A stretch of 46,595 nucleotides of DNA from contig JAOZRW010000015.1 of the NCBI GenBank assembly GCA_029939995.1, positions 1-46,595 on the forward strand. Direction: 5' to 3'. The DNA is from Acidimicrobiia bacterium (GTDB lineage: Bacteria; Actinomycetota; Acidimicrobiia; Spongiisociales; UBA5794). Position numbers and translations under genes: made by a program. Below the pieces are notes generated by a model. It was not told the DNA's origin. It did no database searches and saw only the letters and a program-made list of their open reading frames with translations. The first letter of the stretch is position 1; every line of letters begins with the position of its first letter. Below are positions 16,597 through 25,349 of the stretch, piece after piece.

Positions 16597-17820
16597 ATGG
16601 AGATCATCACGCGCCCCATCAGGCGAGACGAAGCGATCAGCTTTCGCGCCGCCGTCTCTGCGGGGTTCGGAGACGACTTCGACGGGACCACGATGCCGGA
16701 GGAGTGGTTCCTCGAACTGTTCCCGAGAGACAGGACGGTCGCCGCCTTCGATGGGGAGGTCATCGTCGGGACGCTCGGCGCCTTCCCCTTCAACGTGACC
16801 GTACCCGGCGGAGCGAACGTACCCATGGCCGGTACGACGGTTGTGACCGTTGCCCCCACACACACCAGACGGGGCATCCTGACGGGCATGATGCGAGACC
16901 ACCTCGCCGACACGATCAATCGGGGGGAACCGCTGGCAGGCCTGTGGGCATCCGAGAGCGTCATCTACGGTCGGTACGGGTTCGGCGTGGCGACAGAGAA
17001 TGAGGAGATCGAGTTCCACCAAACGCGAGTTGATGTGAGAGGCGAACACGGTGATGTGCGTCTGATCGATACCGATGAGGCGCGGGATCTGCTCCCTGGG
17101 TTGTACGACGCCGTTCGATCGCAGACACCCGGAATGCTCACCCGCGATGACACCTGGTGGAAGATCGAGGTTCTCTTCGATCCGGAGAAGCACCGCAACG
17201 GGTTCTCGTCCCAGCGCTACGTTGTCCACGAGACGGACGGGGTCCCGGACGGGTACGGCATCTACCGGCAGAAGGGCGATTGGTCAACGGGCTTCCCGAA
17301 CGGAACGGTGCGCGTGAGGGAGGTCATCGCTACGTCGACGCCGGCCCACACGGGGATCTGGCAATTCCTGACGAGCATCGATCTCTTCCCGAACATCCGG
17401 TACTGGAACCTCCCGGTTGCAGATCCCCTCCGATGGAAGGTCCCCGATCACAGGAGGATCATGCGGAAACGGTGGGACGCCCTCCACCTCCGGATCCTCG
17501 ACGTGAAGGATGCCCTCGAGGCACGCACCTACGGGACGGATGGCACCGTGCGGTTCTCCGTCGATGATGCCTTCGTGCCCGAAGTCGGCGGGTCGTTCGA
17601 ACTCGCGGTGCTCGACGGCCGCGGCGTGTGTGAACGCGTCGACGGCCCGGATGTCGGCGTCCGGATGAGCATCGGCGAACTCTCGAGCCTCTACCTGGGG
17701 GCCGGCGACATCCATGCCATGGCGGAGGCGGGCGTGGTCGAAGGCGACGCCGACGCCATCCGGCTGCTCGGCCGTATGTTCCGCGGTGACGCCGCGCCGT
17801 GGTGCGAGGAGGTGTTCTGA
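16597..17820 (+). CDS. Eis-type GNAT N-acetyltransferase
   Basis: A 407-residue protein with the three-part Eis layout: GNAT, GNAT-like and sterol-carrier-like domains. VVTVAPTHTRRGILTGMM (82-99) is the acetyl-CoA-binding V/R-rich loop. Y124 in IYGRYGFG matches the catalytic Tyr126 of Mycobacterium tuberculosis Eis. The chain ends in Phe, F407, as in Eis, where the terminal carboxylate takes part in catalysis. Eis enzymes acetylate amines including aminoglycosides; the natural substrate here is unknown. Monocistronic, divergent from the LLM gene. Confidence 0.9.
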   Translation: MEIITRPIRRDEAISFRAAVSAGFGDDFDGTTMPEEWFLELFPRDRTVAAFDGEVIVGTLGAFPFNVTVPGGANVPMAGTTVVTVAPTHTRRGILTGMMRDHLADTINRGEPLAGLWASESVIYGRYGFGVATENEEIEFHQTRVDVRGEHGDVRLIDTDEARDLLPGLYDAVRSQTPGMLTRDDTWWKIEVLFDPEKHRNGFSSQRYVVHETDGVPDGYGIYRQKGDWSTGFPNGTVRVREVIATSTPAHTGIWQFLTSIDLFPNIRYWNLPVADPLRWKVPDHRRIMRKRWDALHLRILDVKDALEARTYGTDGTVRFSVDDAFVPEVGGSFELAVLDGRGVCERVDGPDVGVRMSIGELSSLYLGAGDIHAMAEAGVVEGDADAIRLLGRMFRGDAAPWCEEVF

Positions 17821-17824
17821 CTTG

Positions 17825-17842
17825 TCCGGGAACGAACCCGGA
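17825..17842 (+). terminator. Hairpin after the Eis-like gene
   Basis: TCCGGG at 17825-17830 pairs with CCCGGA at 17837-17842 around a six-base loop, four bases after the stop codon. No T-run follows, so termination is plausible but unproven. Confidence 0.4.
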
Positions 17843-17964
17843 GGGGGGAGCGTTGTACCGGTGAGCGACGGTTCGTCGGGGCGGTTTCGGTCTTCCCCAC
17901 TCCCACTCGTTCCCGCCCCGGCGGACCCGCTCGCCAAACCGCCTCGTTCCCCGTTTCACTGCCG

Positions 17965-17970
17965 TACAAT
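17965..17970 (+). promoter_or_regulatory. -10 box for sufB
   Basis: TACAAT with the likely transcription start near 17977, giving a leader of about 34 bases that contains GGGGAG (17996-18001) as Shine-Dalgarno. No convincing -35. Confidence 0.5.
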
Positions 17971-17972
17971 GG

Positions 17973-17988
17973 CACTATCTCGATAGTG
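17973..17988. promoter_or_regulatory. Palindromic operator candidate over the sufB transcription start
   Basis: CACTATCTCGATAGTG is a perfect inverted repeat with 7-bp arms and a 2-bp centre. It lies just downstream of the -10 box and covers the expected start site, the usual place for a repressor. No regulator gene such as sufR is adjacent. I did not find the same palindrome at sufD or the second sufC. Confidence 0.55.
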
Positions 17989-18010
17989 GAAATCCGGGGA
18001 GCGCAGCACC

Positions 18011-19414
18011 ATGACCACCGTTGACATCGACCTTGGAGCCTACGAGCTCGGCTGGTCCGACGAAGAAGACTACGTGTACAAGCCCGAGAAAGGGCTGAAC
18101 GAGCAGATCATCCGCGACATGTCCCGGATGAAGCATGAACCCGAGTGGATGCTCGACTTCCGGCTCAAGTCCTACCGGCGGTTCCTGAAGAAGCCGATGC
18201 CCGCATGGGTCGGCGACGGAGCACTCGACGGGATCGACTTCGACGACATCTACTACTACATCAAGCCGACCGAGGGCCAGGTGCAGGACTGGGACATGGT
18301 CCCGGACTCCATCAAGGAGACCTACGAGAAGCTCGGGATCCCCGAGGCCGAACGCAAGTACCTGGCCGGGGTCACCGCACAGTACGAGAGCGAAGTCGTC
18401 TACCACCGCAACCGCGAGGACCTCGAAGGGCTCGGGGTGCTCTTCACCGACATGGACACCGCGGTGCGCGAGTATCCCGACATCGTCCGTGAGTACTTCG
18501 GGACCATCATCCCGCCGAGCGACAACAAGTTCGCTGCGCTCAACTCGGCCGTTTGGTCCGGAGGCTCGTTCATCTACGTGCCGCCGGGTGTGCACCTCGA
18601 CGAGCCGCTCCAGGCCTACTTCCGCATCAACGCCGAGAACATGGGCCAGTTCGAGCGGACGCTGATCATCGTCGACGAAGGCGCGTTCGTGCACTACGTC
18701 GAGGGGTGCTCCGCTCCGGTCTACTCGTCGGACTCGCTCCATTCGGCCGTCGTCGAGATCATCGTCAAAGAGGGCGGTCGTGCCCGGTACTCGACGATCC
18801 AGAACTGGTCGAACAACGTGTACAACCTGGTGACCAAGCGCGCCGCCGCGTACAGGAACGCGACGATGGAGTGGATCGACGGCAACCTCGGCAGCAAGTT
18901 CACGGCGAAGTACCCGGCCGTGTGGCTCATGGAGGAGGGGGCTCACGGCGAAGTGCTCTCCATCGCGTTCGCCGGCAAGGGCCAGCATCTCGACGCGGGA
19001 GCGAAGATGGTCCACGTGGCGCCGAACACGACGTCGCTGATCACGTCGAAGTCGATTTCCGCACATGGCGGCCGCGCCGGCTACCGGGGTCTCGTCCAGG
19101 TCGACGAGGGGGCGGAGAACGCCCGGTCGTTCGTCCGATGTGACGCTTTGATCCTCGACGAGGACTCCCGCTCCGACACCTACCCGTACATGGACATCGA
19201 AGAGTCGAACGTCGACATCGGCCACGAGGCGACGGTGTCGAAGGTGGGGGACGACCAGCTGTTCTACCTGATGACGCGGGGACTGTCCGAGGAGCAGGCC
19301 ACCGCCATGATCGTCGCGGGATTCATCGAGCCGATCGTCAAGGAGCTCCCGATGGAGTACGCCGTGGAGCTGAACCGGCTCATCGAGCTGCAGATGGAGG
19401 GCTCGATCGGCTGA
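18011..19414 (+). CDS. sufB: Fe-S cluster assembly scaffold SufB
   Basis: A 467-residue SufB, core of the SufBCD scaffold that builds Fe-S clusters in the cytosol. Family blocks are present: [55 protein letters not shown] with YVEGCSAP, and the C-terminal SFVRCDAL and [19 protein letters not shown]. Length is as expected. It stands alone, separated by about 7.4 kb from sufD-sufC and 22 kb from sufU-sufS, unlike the compact suf operons usual in actinobacteria. The promoter carries a palindromic operator candidate. Confidence 0.97.
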   Translation: MTTVDIDLGAYELGWSDEEDYVYKPEKGLNEQIIRDMSRMKHEPEWMLDFRLKSYRRFLKKPMPAWVGDGALDGIDFDDIYYYIKPTEGQVQDWDMVPDSIKETYEKLGIPEAERKYLAGVTAQYESEVVYHRNREDLEGLGVLFTDMDTAVREYPDIVREYFGTIIPPSDNKFAALNSAVWSGGSFIYVPPGVHLDEPLQAYFRINAENMGQFERTLIIVDEGAFVHYVEGCSAPVYSSDSLHSAVVEIIVKEGGRARYSTIQNWSNNVYNLVTKRAAAYRNATMEWIDGNLGSKFTAKYPAVWLMEEGAHGEVLSIAFAGKGQHLDAGAKMVHVAPNTTSLITSKSISAHGGRAGYRGLVQVDEGAENARSFVRCDALILDEDSRSDTYPYMDIEESNVDIGHEATVSKVGDDQLFYLMTRGLSEEQATAMIVAGFIEPIVKELPMEYAVELNRLIELQMEGSIG

Positions 19415-19423
19415 CCTCGTCGC

Positions 19424-19429
19424 TACTCT
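19424..19429 (+). promoter_or_regulatory. -10 box for the ClC gene, leaderless type
   Basis: TACTCT six bases before the ATG at 19436, just after the sufB stop. It gives the ClC gene its own start in addition to possible read-through. Confidence 0.5.
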
Positions 19430-19435
19430 GCGCGG

Positions 19436-20698
19436 ATGGGCGCAGAGCAGGCACCGTTGAGGGGCTACTGGAAGTCGATCCTTCGCGCCGTCGTCACGGG
19501 TGCGTTGGCCGGCCTGTTCGCCGTGGTGTTCCTCGCCACGGAACACGCGCTCATCGGACTCGTCTGGGGACACGAGCTTCCGACGGAGGCGTTCACCGGC
19601 GGGCTCAAGGCGTTCCTGATTCCGGTCGCCGGCGGGCTCATCGTCGGCGTCCTGTATCTGCTCTTTCGGCTTCCGGCCCGTCTCCCGGGATTCATCGAGG
19701 AGCTCGAGCACGGCAGGGTGGAGCCGAAGCATGCACCGGGGGCCGTCGCCGTGGCGCTCGTCTCACTCGTTGCCGGAGCGAGCCTCGGTCCGGAGGCTCC
19801 CTTGGCGACCGGGGCCGGCGGAGCCGTCACCTGGTGGCGGGAGCGGCGCGGTGGGGACGCAACCAGCGTGCGGGCGGCGAACGAGGCGGCCGTGTCGGGG
19901 ATCTTCGGAGGGCTGCTCAGCTCGCCGTCCATCGGGGGCATCCTGACGCTCGAACTCGAGCACCGGCAAGAAGCCGGGTACACGTTCCGCGCCATCGTCC
20001 CGGCGGTCGCCGCGGGTGTCGCGGGGTTCGTGGTCGTTCACCCCATCCTCGGCGAGGTCTTCCTCGGTCGGTACACGTTCGAACCGTTCGAGATCGACTA
20101 CTGGTACTTCCTCGCCGCACTCGGCATCGGCATAGCGGGTGCCCTCGTTGCAGTGGTGTTGGGCGTGGTGACCAAGCTGATCGATCCGCTCTTCTCGCGC
20201 GTCGACGACAAGCCGGTCGTCCGTGCGCTGATCGGAGGACTCGTCGTCGGTGCCATCGGGTTCGCTGTGCCGCTGACGATGTTCTCCGGCATCGACCAAT
20301 TCGAGGTGGTGCTGGGCGACGCTGCGACGATCGGGGCGGCACTGCTCGTCGTGATGGCGTTCGCCAAGGTCGTCATGCTCGTCGTCAGCCTCCGGTCCGG
20401 CTTCTATGGGGGGCCGTTCTTCCCCATCTTCTTCATCGGAGGCACGCTCGGAGCCGCACTCCACCTGCTGGTGCCGGCACTTCCTCTCGCCCTCGCCGTC
20501 GGGGCGTTCATGGGTGCGTCGGCGGGAGCCGCTGCGAACATTCCGCTGTCGATCATCATCTTCGCGATGTTCGTCGTCGGTGTCGGCCCGCCCGCCGCGT
20601 CGGTGATCGTGGTCGCGACCCTCACGGGATTCGTGCTCATCCAGGCGGTCGCCATCACCCGCCGGCAGCGAGCCCGCAGATCCGGCGCAGCGGCCTGA
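19436..20698 (+). CDS. ClC-type chloride channel or H+/Cl- antiporter
   Basis: A 420-residue polytopic protein of the ClC family. GASLGPEAP near residue 120 aligns with the GxxxGREGP filter motif and keeps the gating glutamate. GGPFFPIFFIGG near residue 325 is the GGxFxP motif. An AAANIPLS segment follows. Both cytoplasmic ends are short and there is no CBS domain. The gating Glu suggests antiport, but transport mode cannot be decided from sequence. Confidence 0.9.
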   Translation: MGAEQAPLRGYWKSILRAVVTGALAGLFAVVFLATEHALIGLVWGHELPTEAFTGGLKAFLIPVAGGLIVGVLYLLFRLPARLPGFIEELEHGRVEPKHAPGAVAVALVSLVAGASLGPEAPLATGAGGAVTWWRERRGGDATSVRAANEAAVSGIFGGLLSSPSIGGILTLELEHRQEAGYTFRAIVPAVAAGVAGFVVVHPILGEVFLGRYTFEPFEIDYWYFLAALGIGIAGALVAVVLGVVTKLIDPLFSRVDDKPVVRALIGGLVVGAIGFAVPLTMFSGIDQFEVVLGDAATIGAALLVVMAFAKVVMLVVSLRSGFYGGPFFPIFFIGGTLGAALHLLVPALPLALAVGAFMGASAGAAANIPLSIIIFAMFVVGVGPPAASVIVVATLTGFVLIQAVAITRRQRARRSGAAA

Positions 20699-20720
20699 CC
20701 CCGATCTCCGGTGTGACGGG

Positions 20721-20726
20721 TACGCT
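20721..20726 (+). promoter_or_regulatory. -10 box for nucS, leaderless type
   Basis: TACGCT eight bases before the ATG at 20735. It places the transcript start at or near the start codon, and so argues against the in-frame TTG at 20726. Confidence 0.5.
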
Positions 20727-20734
20727 TGCGCCCC

Positions 20735-21394
20735 ATGCGCATCGTCGTTGCCGACTGCACCGTGAACTACGCAGGCCGCCTCTCGGCGCACCTGCCGCGT
20801 GCGACGCGCCTCATCCTCATCAAGGCCGACGGATCGCTGCTGATCCACGCCGAAGCCGGCGCGTACAAGCCGCTCAACTGGATGAACGCCCCCAACCACC
20901 TCGTCGAAGAGGAAGGCCGATGGTTCATTACGAACGGCAAGGGCGAGGAGTTGACGATCGACCTGCACGAGATCCACATGGACACGGCCGTCGAACTGGG
21001 GGAGGATCCGGGCCTGCAGAAGGACGGCGTCGAACTCGAGCTCCAGCGTTTGCTCTCGGAGCAGCCCGAAGTGATCGAGGAGGGCCTCGCGTTGATCCGC
21101 AGGGAGTATCCGACGCCGATCGGCCCCGTCGACCTGCTCTGCCGCGACGCATCGGGGACGACCGTGGCGATCGAGGTGAAGCGGCGCGGTGAGATCGACG
21201 GCGTCGAACAACTGACTCGATACCTCGAGTTCCTCAACCGGGATGAGCGTCTCGCCCCCGTACGGGGGATCTTCGTCGCCCAGACGGTCAAACCCCAGGC
21301 GAGGGTCCTCGCAACCGACCGCGGCATCGACTGGGCAGAAGTCGACTACGAGCTCCTGCGCGGCGCCGACACCGACATCCTTCGGCTTTTCTAG
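20735..21394 (+). CDS. nucS: Mismatch-specific endonuclease NucS (EndoMS)
   Basis: A 219-residue NucS, which cuts both strands at mismatches and replaces MutS/MutL repair in many actinobacteria and archaea. The N-terminal domain starts [16 protein letters not shown] and contains AYKPLNWM. The nuclease domain has D133 (GPVDLLCRD) and the E147-x-K149 pair ([12 protein letters not shown]). The short C-terminus ending LRLF fits the sliding-clamp contact of the family. The ATG at 20735 matches the family N-terminus. A 12-bp hairpin begins in its stop codon. Confidence 0.95.
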   Translation: MRIVVADCTVNYAGRLSAHLPRATRLILIKADGSLLIHAEAGAYKPLNWMNAPNHLVEEEGRWFITNGKGEELTIDLHEIHMDTAVELGEDPGLQKDGVELELQRLLSEQPEVIEEGLALIRREYPTPIGPVDLLCRDASGTTVAIEVKRRGEIDGVEQLTRYLEFLNRDERLAPVRGIFVAQTVKPQARVLATDRGIDWAEVDYELLRGADTDILRLF

Positions 21395-21423
21395 ATCGCA
21401 AAGTAGCGCGGTACTTTGCGATC
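21394..21423. terminator. 12-bp perfect inverted repeat at the nucS stop codon
   Basis: GATCGCAAAGTA (21394-21405) and its exact complement TACTTTGCGATC (21412-21423) flank a GCGCGG loop. The first base is the last base of the nucS stop. There is no T-run, so it may be a U-less terminator, or an operator for the following surface-protein gene. Confidence 0.5.
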
Positions 21424-21559
21424 CTCGGAAACGCACGCTCAACGCTGAATCGCGTAGTGACAAGGGGTGTAGCGACATCGGGGCCGATGGCGATCGAGGG
21501 CGCTTGTGAAAGGAGTAGCATGCCCGACAGGGCGGCAGACTGCCGTTGAGGGAGGAATC
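21424..21559 (+). promoter_or_regulatory. Leader region of the LPXTG protein gene
   Basis: No confident -35/-10 pair is visible. A 13-bp palindrome, CGGCAG-A-CTGCCG, lies at 21533-21545, right before the strong Shine-Dalgarno GGGAGGAA (21550-21557) that fixes the ATG at 21560. The palindrome could mask the ribosome site or bind a regulator. Confidence 0.35.
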
Positions 21560-22732
21560 ATGAAGGCTCACAGCCGTTTGGCAGTGTTGCTCGCGCTCGT
21601 ACTCATGCTGGGGGTGATGTCTGCCGTCGGCGGTGGAACGGCCACGGCTGCCGGTCCGACGACCATAGAGGCATCTGAAGTGAGTCCGACTCCCACCCCA
21701 GCCGGGACAGAAGGAACATTCGACATCATGGTTCACCTCGGTGACGAGGTGGACCCGAGCATTCCGTGGAAGCTCGAAGTCTGGGCATTGCCGACAACTC
21801 CTTCGTATGCGGACATGTACGTCGTGTCCATCACAGGCAACGGCCGGTATCCGGATGAGGATTGCAGCGGTCACGTCAACGGGCTCGATTCGTGTACGTT
21901 CACGAACACGCCGGAGTTCCGCGACGTGCGATTCACCGTTGTGGTGAAGGTCTTGGAAGACGCCACAGTGGGCGCGCACCCTCAGGTCATAGACCTTGTC
22001 ACGGGAAGCCTGATCGCTTCGAACACACAGACGATGACCACATTCGAGGTTTCAGCGGCAGATTCGACGACAAGTACTTCGACGAGTACTACGACGACCA
22101 CGGTCTTGGACAAGTCGACGGTCATCGTCACCGACGCGGATCCGGACCCGGTACCGGTCGGTGGAACAGGGACCTATTCCGCGACGGTGCACTTCGGGAA
22201 CGACGTGATCGAAGGCGATCAGGTGACGATGATGGTTGACGGTGACTGGGCCGACGGGGTCGTGGACTACCTGGCACTCACGACGGACGCTCCGGGAGCG
22301 GATTGCACGCTCGTGCCTGCACCGGGAACGAGCCAGGCCTGCTCATTCACGGTCGCTCTCGGTACGGACTATCACTTCGTCACGACGGTCAAGGTTGCGG
22401 ACGACGCCGTGGCACCCGATGGATATGAGCTGTACGCAACGGTGAGCGACTTCGATGACTTTGCCCATTCACGTGGCCTGTATGACTTTGGATGGATCAG
22501 CATCGGCCCAGCTGAGACGACGACGACCGAGGCCACGACGACGTCGGTCACGGTGGCTCCGACGTCGATCGTGTCGACGACGGTTGCTGCGACGACGACG
22601 GAGAACACGCTGCCGAACACGGGACCCGATGACGCCCTTCATCGGAACGGGTTCATCGGTCTGGTGTTGGTGCTGTTCGGGATCGTGATGCTCGCCGGCT
22701 CTGCCGTGTTGGGTCAGTATCGGAAGCAGTAG
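21560..22732 (+). CDS. LPXTG-type cell-surface protein with two repeated Ig-like domains
   Basis: A 390-residue exported protein. A signal peptide of about 31 residues ends near TATAA. Two related domains of about 130 residues follow (SEVSPTPTPAGTEGTFDIMVHLG and TDADPDPVPVGGTGTYSATVHFG begin them); each has a pair of cysteines and ends in a VVKV/TVKVxxDA strand, like DUF11/Ig-like surface modules. A Thr/Ser linker separates them and a second Thr-rich linker precedes LPNTG (351-355), a membrane helix and the RKQ tail. This is a sortase substrate layout, but no sortase lies in the window. Base composition looks less GC-rich than its neighbours. Confidence 0.82.
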   Translation: MKAHSRLAVLLALVLMLGVMSAVGGGTATAAGPTTIEASEVSPTPTPAGTEGTFDIMVHLGDEVDPSIPWKLEVWALPTTPSYADMYVVSITGNGRYPDEDCSGHVNGLDSCTFTNTPEFRDVRFTVVVKVLEDATVGAHPQVIDLVTGSLIASNTQTMTTFEVSAADSTTSTSTSTTTTTVLDKSTVIVTDADPDPVPVGGTGTYSATVHFGNDVIEGDQVTMMVDGDWADGVVDYLALTTDAPGADCTLVPAPGTSQACSFTVALGTDYHFVTTVKVADDAVAPDGYELYATVSDFDDFAHSRGLYDFGWISIGPAETTTTEATTTSVTVAPTSIVSTTVAATTTENTLPNTGPDDALHRNGFIGLVLVLFGIVMLAGSAVLGQYRKQ

Positions 22733-22806
22733 CCGGGAACAGGCTTCAACCGGAACCGTGGGCGGCTCCGTCGGCGCACAGGTCGGCGGGGCCGTCGGTG
22801 GTTGGG
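22733..22806. other. Short convergent intergenic stretch
   Basis: It separates the ends of the LPXTG gene and the sigma-factor gene. I see only weak GC-rich self-complementarity and no clear terminator. Confidence 0.3.
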
Positions 22807-23772
22807 TTAGAGGAGCGAGCGGAGGTCGAACAGGGCGCTCGGGTGTCTGAGTTTGCCGAGGGCCCGGGTCTCGATCTGGCGGACTCGTTCCCTTGTGATT
22901 CCGAGTTCGGCTCCGACGTCTGAGAGGGTCCTGGGTGGGTTGCCGCCGATCCCGTAGCGCATCGTGAGGACCGCGCACTCGCGTTCGTCGAGTACGCCGA
23001 GCGCCTTGGAGACCTCTTCGCATCGGGCGACCTCGGCGACGACGGCGAACGGATCCGGAGTCCGGTCGTCCTCGATGAAGTCCCCGAGCTGGGCATCGCC
23101 TTCCTCGCCGACGGGGCGATCCAGAGAGATGGTGTCACCGGGTGTCGTTCTCGCGACGAGGACCCGTTCCTCGTCCAGACCGCTGATCTCGGCGATCTCG
23201 GCCACGGTCGGCGGTCGACGGAGCTGCTCCTGGAGGGTCAGCTCCGTCTCCTGAACGGTCCTCACGACGTCCACCATGTGGACGGGGAGACGGATCGTCC
23301 TGCCCTGATTGCCGAGTCCCCGGGTGATGGACTGCCGGATCCACCAGGTCGCGTACGTCGAGAACTTGAAGCCCTTGCGCCAATCGAACTTCTCGACGGC
23401 CCGGATCAGGCCCAGATTTCCCTCCTGGATGAGATCGAGAAGATCGAGGCCCCGGCCGGTATAGCGTTTGGCGATCGAGATGACGAGCCTGAGGTTCGAA
23501 CGGATGAAGATGTCCTTGGCCTCGTCCGCCGTCTTGACCGCTCGATAGAGCGAAGCTCGTTCGGCGGCGTCGATCGGCTCTCCCGACTCGAGACGTTGCT
23601 GTGCCCGACGTCCTGCCTCCATGGCCCTGGCGAGGCGCACCTCATCTTCGGCTTCGAGCAAGTGGTGGCTCGAAACCTCTCCCAGATACCGTCCTACGGC
23701 ATCGGCTGCTGCGGTTTCGCCTCTGCGTTCGGCCACATCCCCCCGCTTCCTGACTCCCCGCGTGGGAGCCAC
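22807..23772 (-). CDS. RNA polymerase sigma-70 family factor (group 1/2, HrdB/SigB-like)
   Basis: Up to 321 residues. Regions are in order: 1.2 (DAVGRYLGEVSSHHLL), 2.1-2.4 (RSNLRLVISIAKRYTGRGLDLLDLIQEGNLGL, then EKFDWRKGFKFSTYATWWIRQSITR), 3 (RLPVHMVDVVRTV) and 4.2 (TLSDVGAELGITRERVRQIETRAL). There is no long acidic N-terminus, so a group-2 factor is likely. Two GTG starts are possible: 23772, kept here as the longest, or 23736, which has AGGA eleven bases upstream and would suit a promoter with TATGTT at 23776-23781. Stand-alone gene, divergent from the DUF4015-like lipoprotein. No anti-sigma factor adjacent. Confidence 0.93.
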   Translation of the reverse strand: MAPTRGVRKRGDVAERRGETAAADAVGRYLGEVSSHHLLEAEDEVRLARAMEAGRRAQQRLESGEPIDAAERASLYRAVKTADEAKDIFIRSNLRLVISIAKRYTGRGLDLLDLIQEGNLGLIRAVEKFDWRKGFKFSTYATWWIRQSITRGLGNQGRTIRLPVHMVDVVRTVQETELTLQEQLRRPPTVAEIAEISGLDEERVLVARTTPGDTISLDRPVGEEGDAQLGDFIEDDRTPDPFAVVAEVARCEEVSKALGVLDERECAVLTMRYGIGGNPPRTLSDVGAELGITRERVRQIETRALGKLRHPSALFDLRSLL

Positions 23773-23812
23773 CTGAACATATCACGAGTGCGCGCCATGG
23801 GCAACGGGTCAT

Positions 23813-23818
23813 TACGCT
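23813..23818 (+). promoter_or_regulatory. Possible -10 box for the DUF4015-like gene
   Basis: TACGCT 13 bases before the first ATG (23832), which would leave a very short leader without a Shine-Dalgarno. Confidence 0.35.
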
Positions 23819-23831
23819 TTCTGATTCACGA

Positions 23832-25349
23832 ATGACCATGAATCGTTTCACGCGCATCGCGACCCTCTTCGTGGCGGCCTTCGCCGTCGGTGCCGCAGGC
23901 TGTACGAGCCCGGCCCCGCTCGACGCGTCCGGACTCCGTCCACCGGAGGTGGGGCCGCCGACGATCGAGGTCGTCGTGCTTGCCGGAGACGATCTGAGCC
24001 CGCTCGATGCGGCCATCACCGTCGGGGGGGCCGGCGTTGCCGATAACGAGGACGGCGTGCCGAGTTTCGTGTGGCCGGGACACGAGACGACGGTGGAGGT
24101 CTCGGTGCCGGGCTTCGAGACGCAGTCGGAGATCGTCGAGGAGCCGCCGCGCGACGACCGGATCGAGTTCCGAGTGGAACCGGTGCTGCTGTCGGGGCGT
24201 GTCTCGACCGATCGCGGTGTTGCACTTCCCGGAGTCGAGGTGACGCTCGGTCAGACGCGGGATGTCACGAACGAAGACGGACTGTTCGAGATCGTGCGAG
24301 CCGTCCCCGGCGACATCCAACTCACCCGGCCCGCCTGGGAGGACGCCGCCGTTGCGTGGGACGGGTCGACGAACGCCGTCGACATGACGATGGAGCCGAT
24401 CACCGTGCATGGTGTCAGCGTCGGCGGGACGGCGGCCGGAGATCCCGACAAGTGGCAGCGGCTGTTGGAGATGGCGGACACGACGGGGATCAATGCGTTC
24501 GTCGTCGACGTCAAGGACGAGTTCGGAACCGTGTTCCACGACACCAAGGTCGACGCGGCGCATGAAGCGTCCGCGGTCACGCTCCAGTACGACCTGGCGG
24601 AGATCGTGAGCGACATGGACGACCACGATCTGTACAAGATCGCACGGATCGTCGCGTTCCAGGACACGCCGATGGCGACGATCGAACCCGACCATGCCGT
24701 GCTGAACCAGGACACGGGCGCGCTGTGGCGCACGAGGAACGGGGACGCGTGGATGGACCCGACCGATCCCGTGTCGTACGAGTATCCGGTGGCGCTCGCC
24801 GAGGAAGCGTGTCGCGCGGGATTCGACGAGATCCAATTCGACTTCGCATCGTTCCCGTTCGGCGGCGACGTCTCGGCGGCGACCTTCGACGGCGAGTACA
24901 CCGAGGAAGTGCGTGTCGGTTCGATCCTCGCGTTCCTGAATCGGGCCTACACGGTGCTCAACCCGCGCCCGCTCGGGTGCGCGGTCGGCGCCAACGTGCT
25001 CGGCATCACGCTCGAGTCGGGAACGGATGAGGGCGTCGGACAGCTTCCGGGGCTGATGTCGCGCACGATCGACGTACTGAGCCCCATGCTGTACTCGACG
25101 AACTACGGCTCGGGATGGAAGGGGTACGACAACCCGAACGACTACGCCGCCGAGATCGTCGACGCCGCTCTGGTCGGTGGGCTGTCGCGCCTCGAGGGGT
25201 TCGCCTACTACCGGCCGTGGCTCCAGACCTGGACGATCCCGGCGTTCGAGATTCGCAGCATCCAGGCTCAGGTCGACGAGCGCGTCAACGGATGGATGCT
25301 CTGGTCGAACAGCGCGTCGTACCCGGCCGACATCCTTCCGCCGAAGTGA
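23832..25349 (+). CDS. DUF4015 (glycoside-hydrolase-like) lipoprotein
   Basis: A 505-residue exported protein. The signal ends at a lipobox cysteine C24 (GAAGC). Residues about 40-190 hold one or two carboxypeptidase-regulatory-like beta domains (LSGRVSTDRGVALPGVEVTLG). From about 195 to the end is a TIM-barrel-like DUF4015 domain: INAFVVDVKDEFG, IARIVAFQD, GFDEIQFDFASFPFGG, SPMLYSTNYGSGW and YYRPWLQTW are its usual blocks. The family is predicted to act on polysaccharides, without a firm activity. ATG at 23832 or 23838 are both possible. Its stop overlaps the GTG of the uracil-DNA glycosylase gene. Confidence 0.85.
   Translation: MTMNRFTRIATLFVAAFAVGAAGCTSPAPLDASGLRPPEVGPPTIEVVVLAGDDLSPLDAAITVGGAGVADNEDGVPSFVWPGHETTVEVSVPGFETQSEIVEEPPRDDRIEFRVEPVLLSGRVSTDRGVALPGVEVTLGQTRDVTNEDGLFEIVRAVPGDIQLTRPAWEDAAVAWDGSTNAVDMTMEPITVHGVSVGGTAAGDPDKWQRLLEMADTTGINAFVVDVKDEFGTVFHDTKVDAAHEASAVTLQYDLAEIVSDMDDHDLYKIARIVAFQDTPMATIEPDHAVLNQDTGALWRTRNGDAWMDPTDPVSYEYPVALAEEACRAGFDEIQFDFASFPFGGDVSAATFDGEYTEEVRVGSILAFLNRAYTVLNPRPLGCAVGANVLGITLESGTDEGVGQLPGLMSRTIDVLSPMLYSTNYGSGWKGYDNPNDYAAEIVDAALVGGLSRLEGFAYYRPWLQTWTIPAFEIRSIQAQVDERVNGWMLWSNSASYPADILPPK

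Noticed and set aside
20726-20734. TTG at 20726 as nucS start
   Set aside because: It falls within or next to the -10 box, and the family N-terminus begins at the ATG at 20735.
19763-21979. Long minus-strand frame of 738 codons opposite ClC, nucS and the LPXTG gene
   Set aside because: It crosses three real genes and a 12-bp hairpin; no domain is visible.
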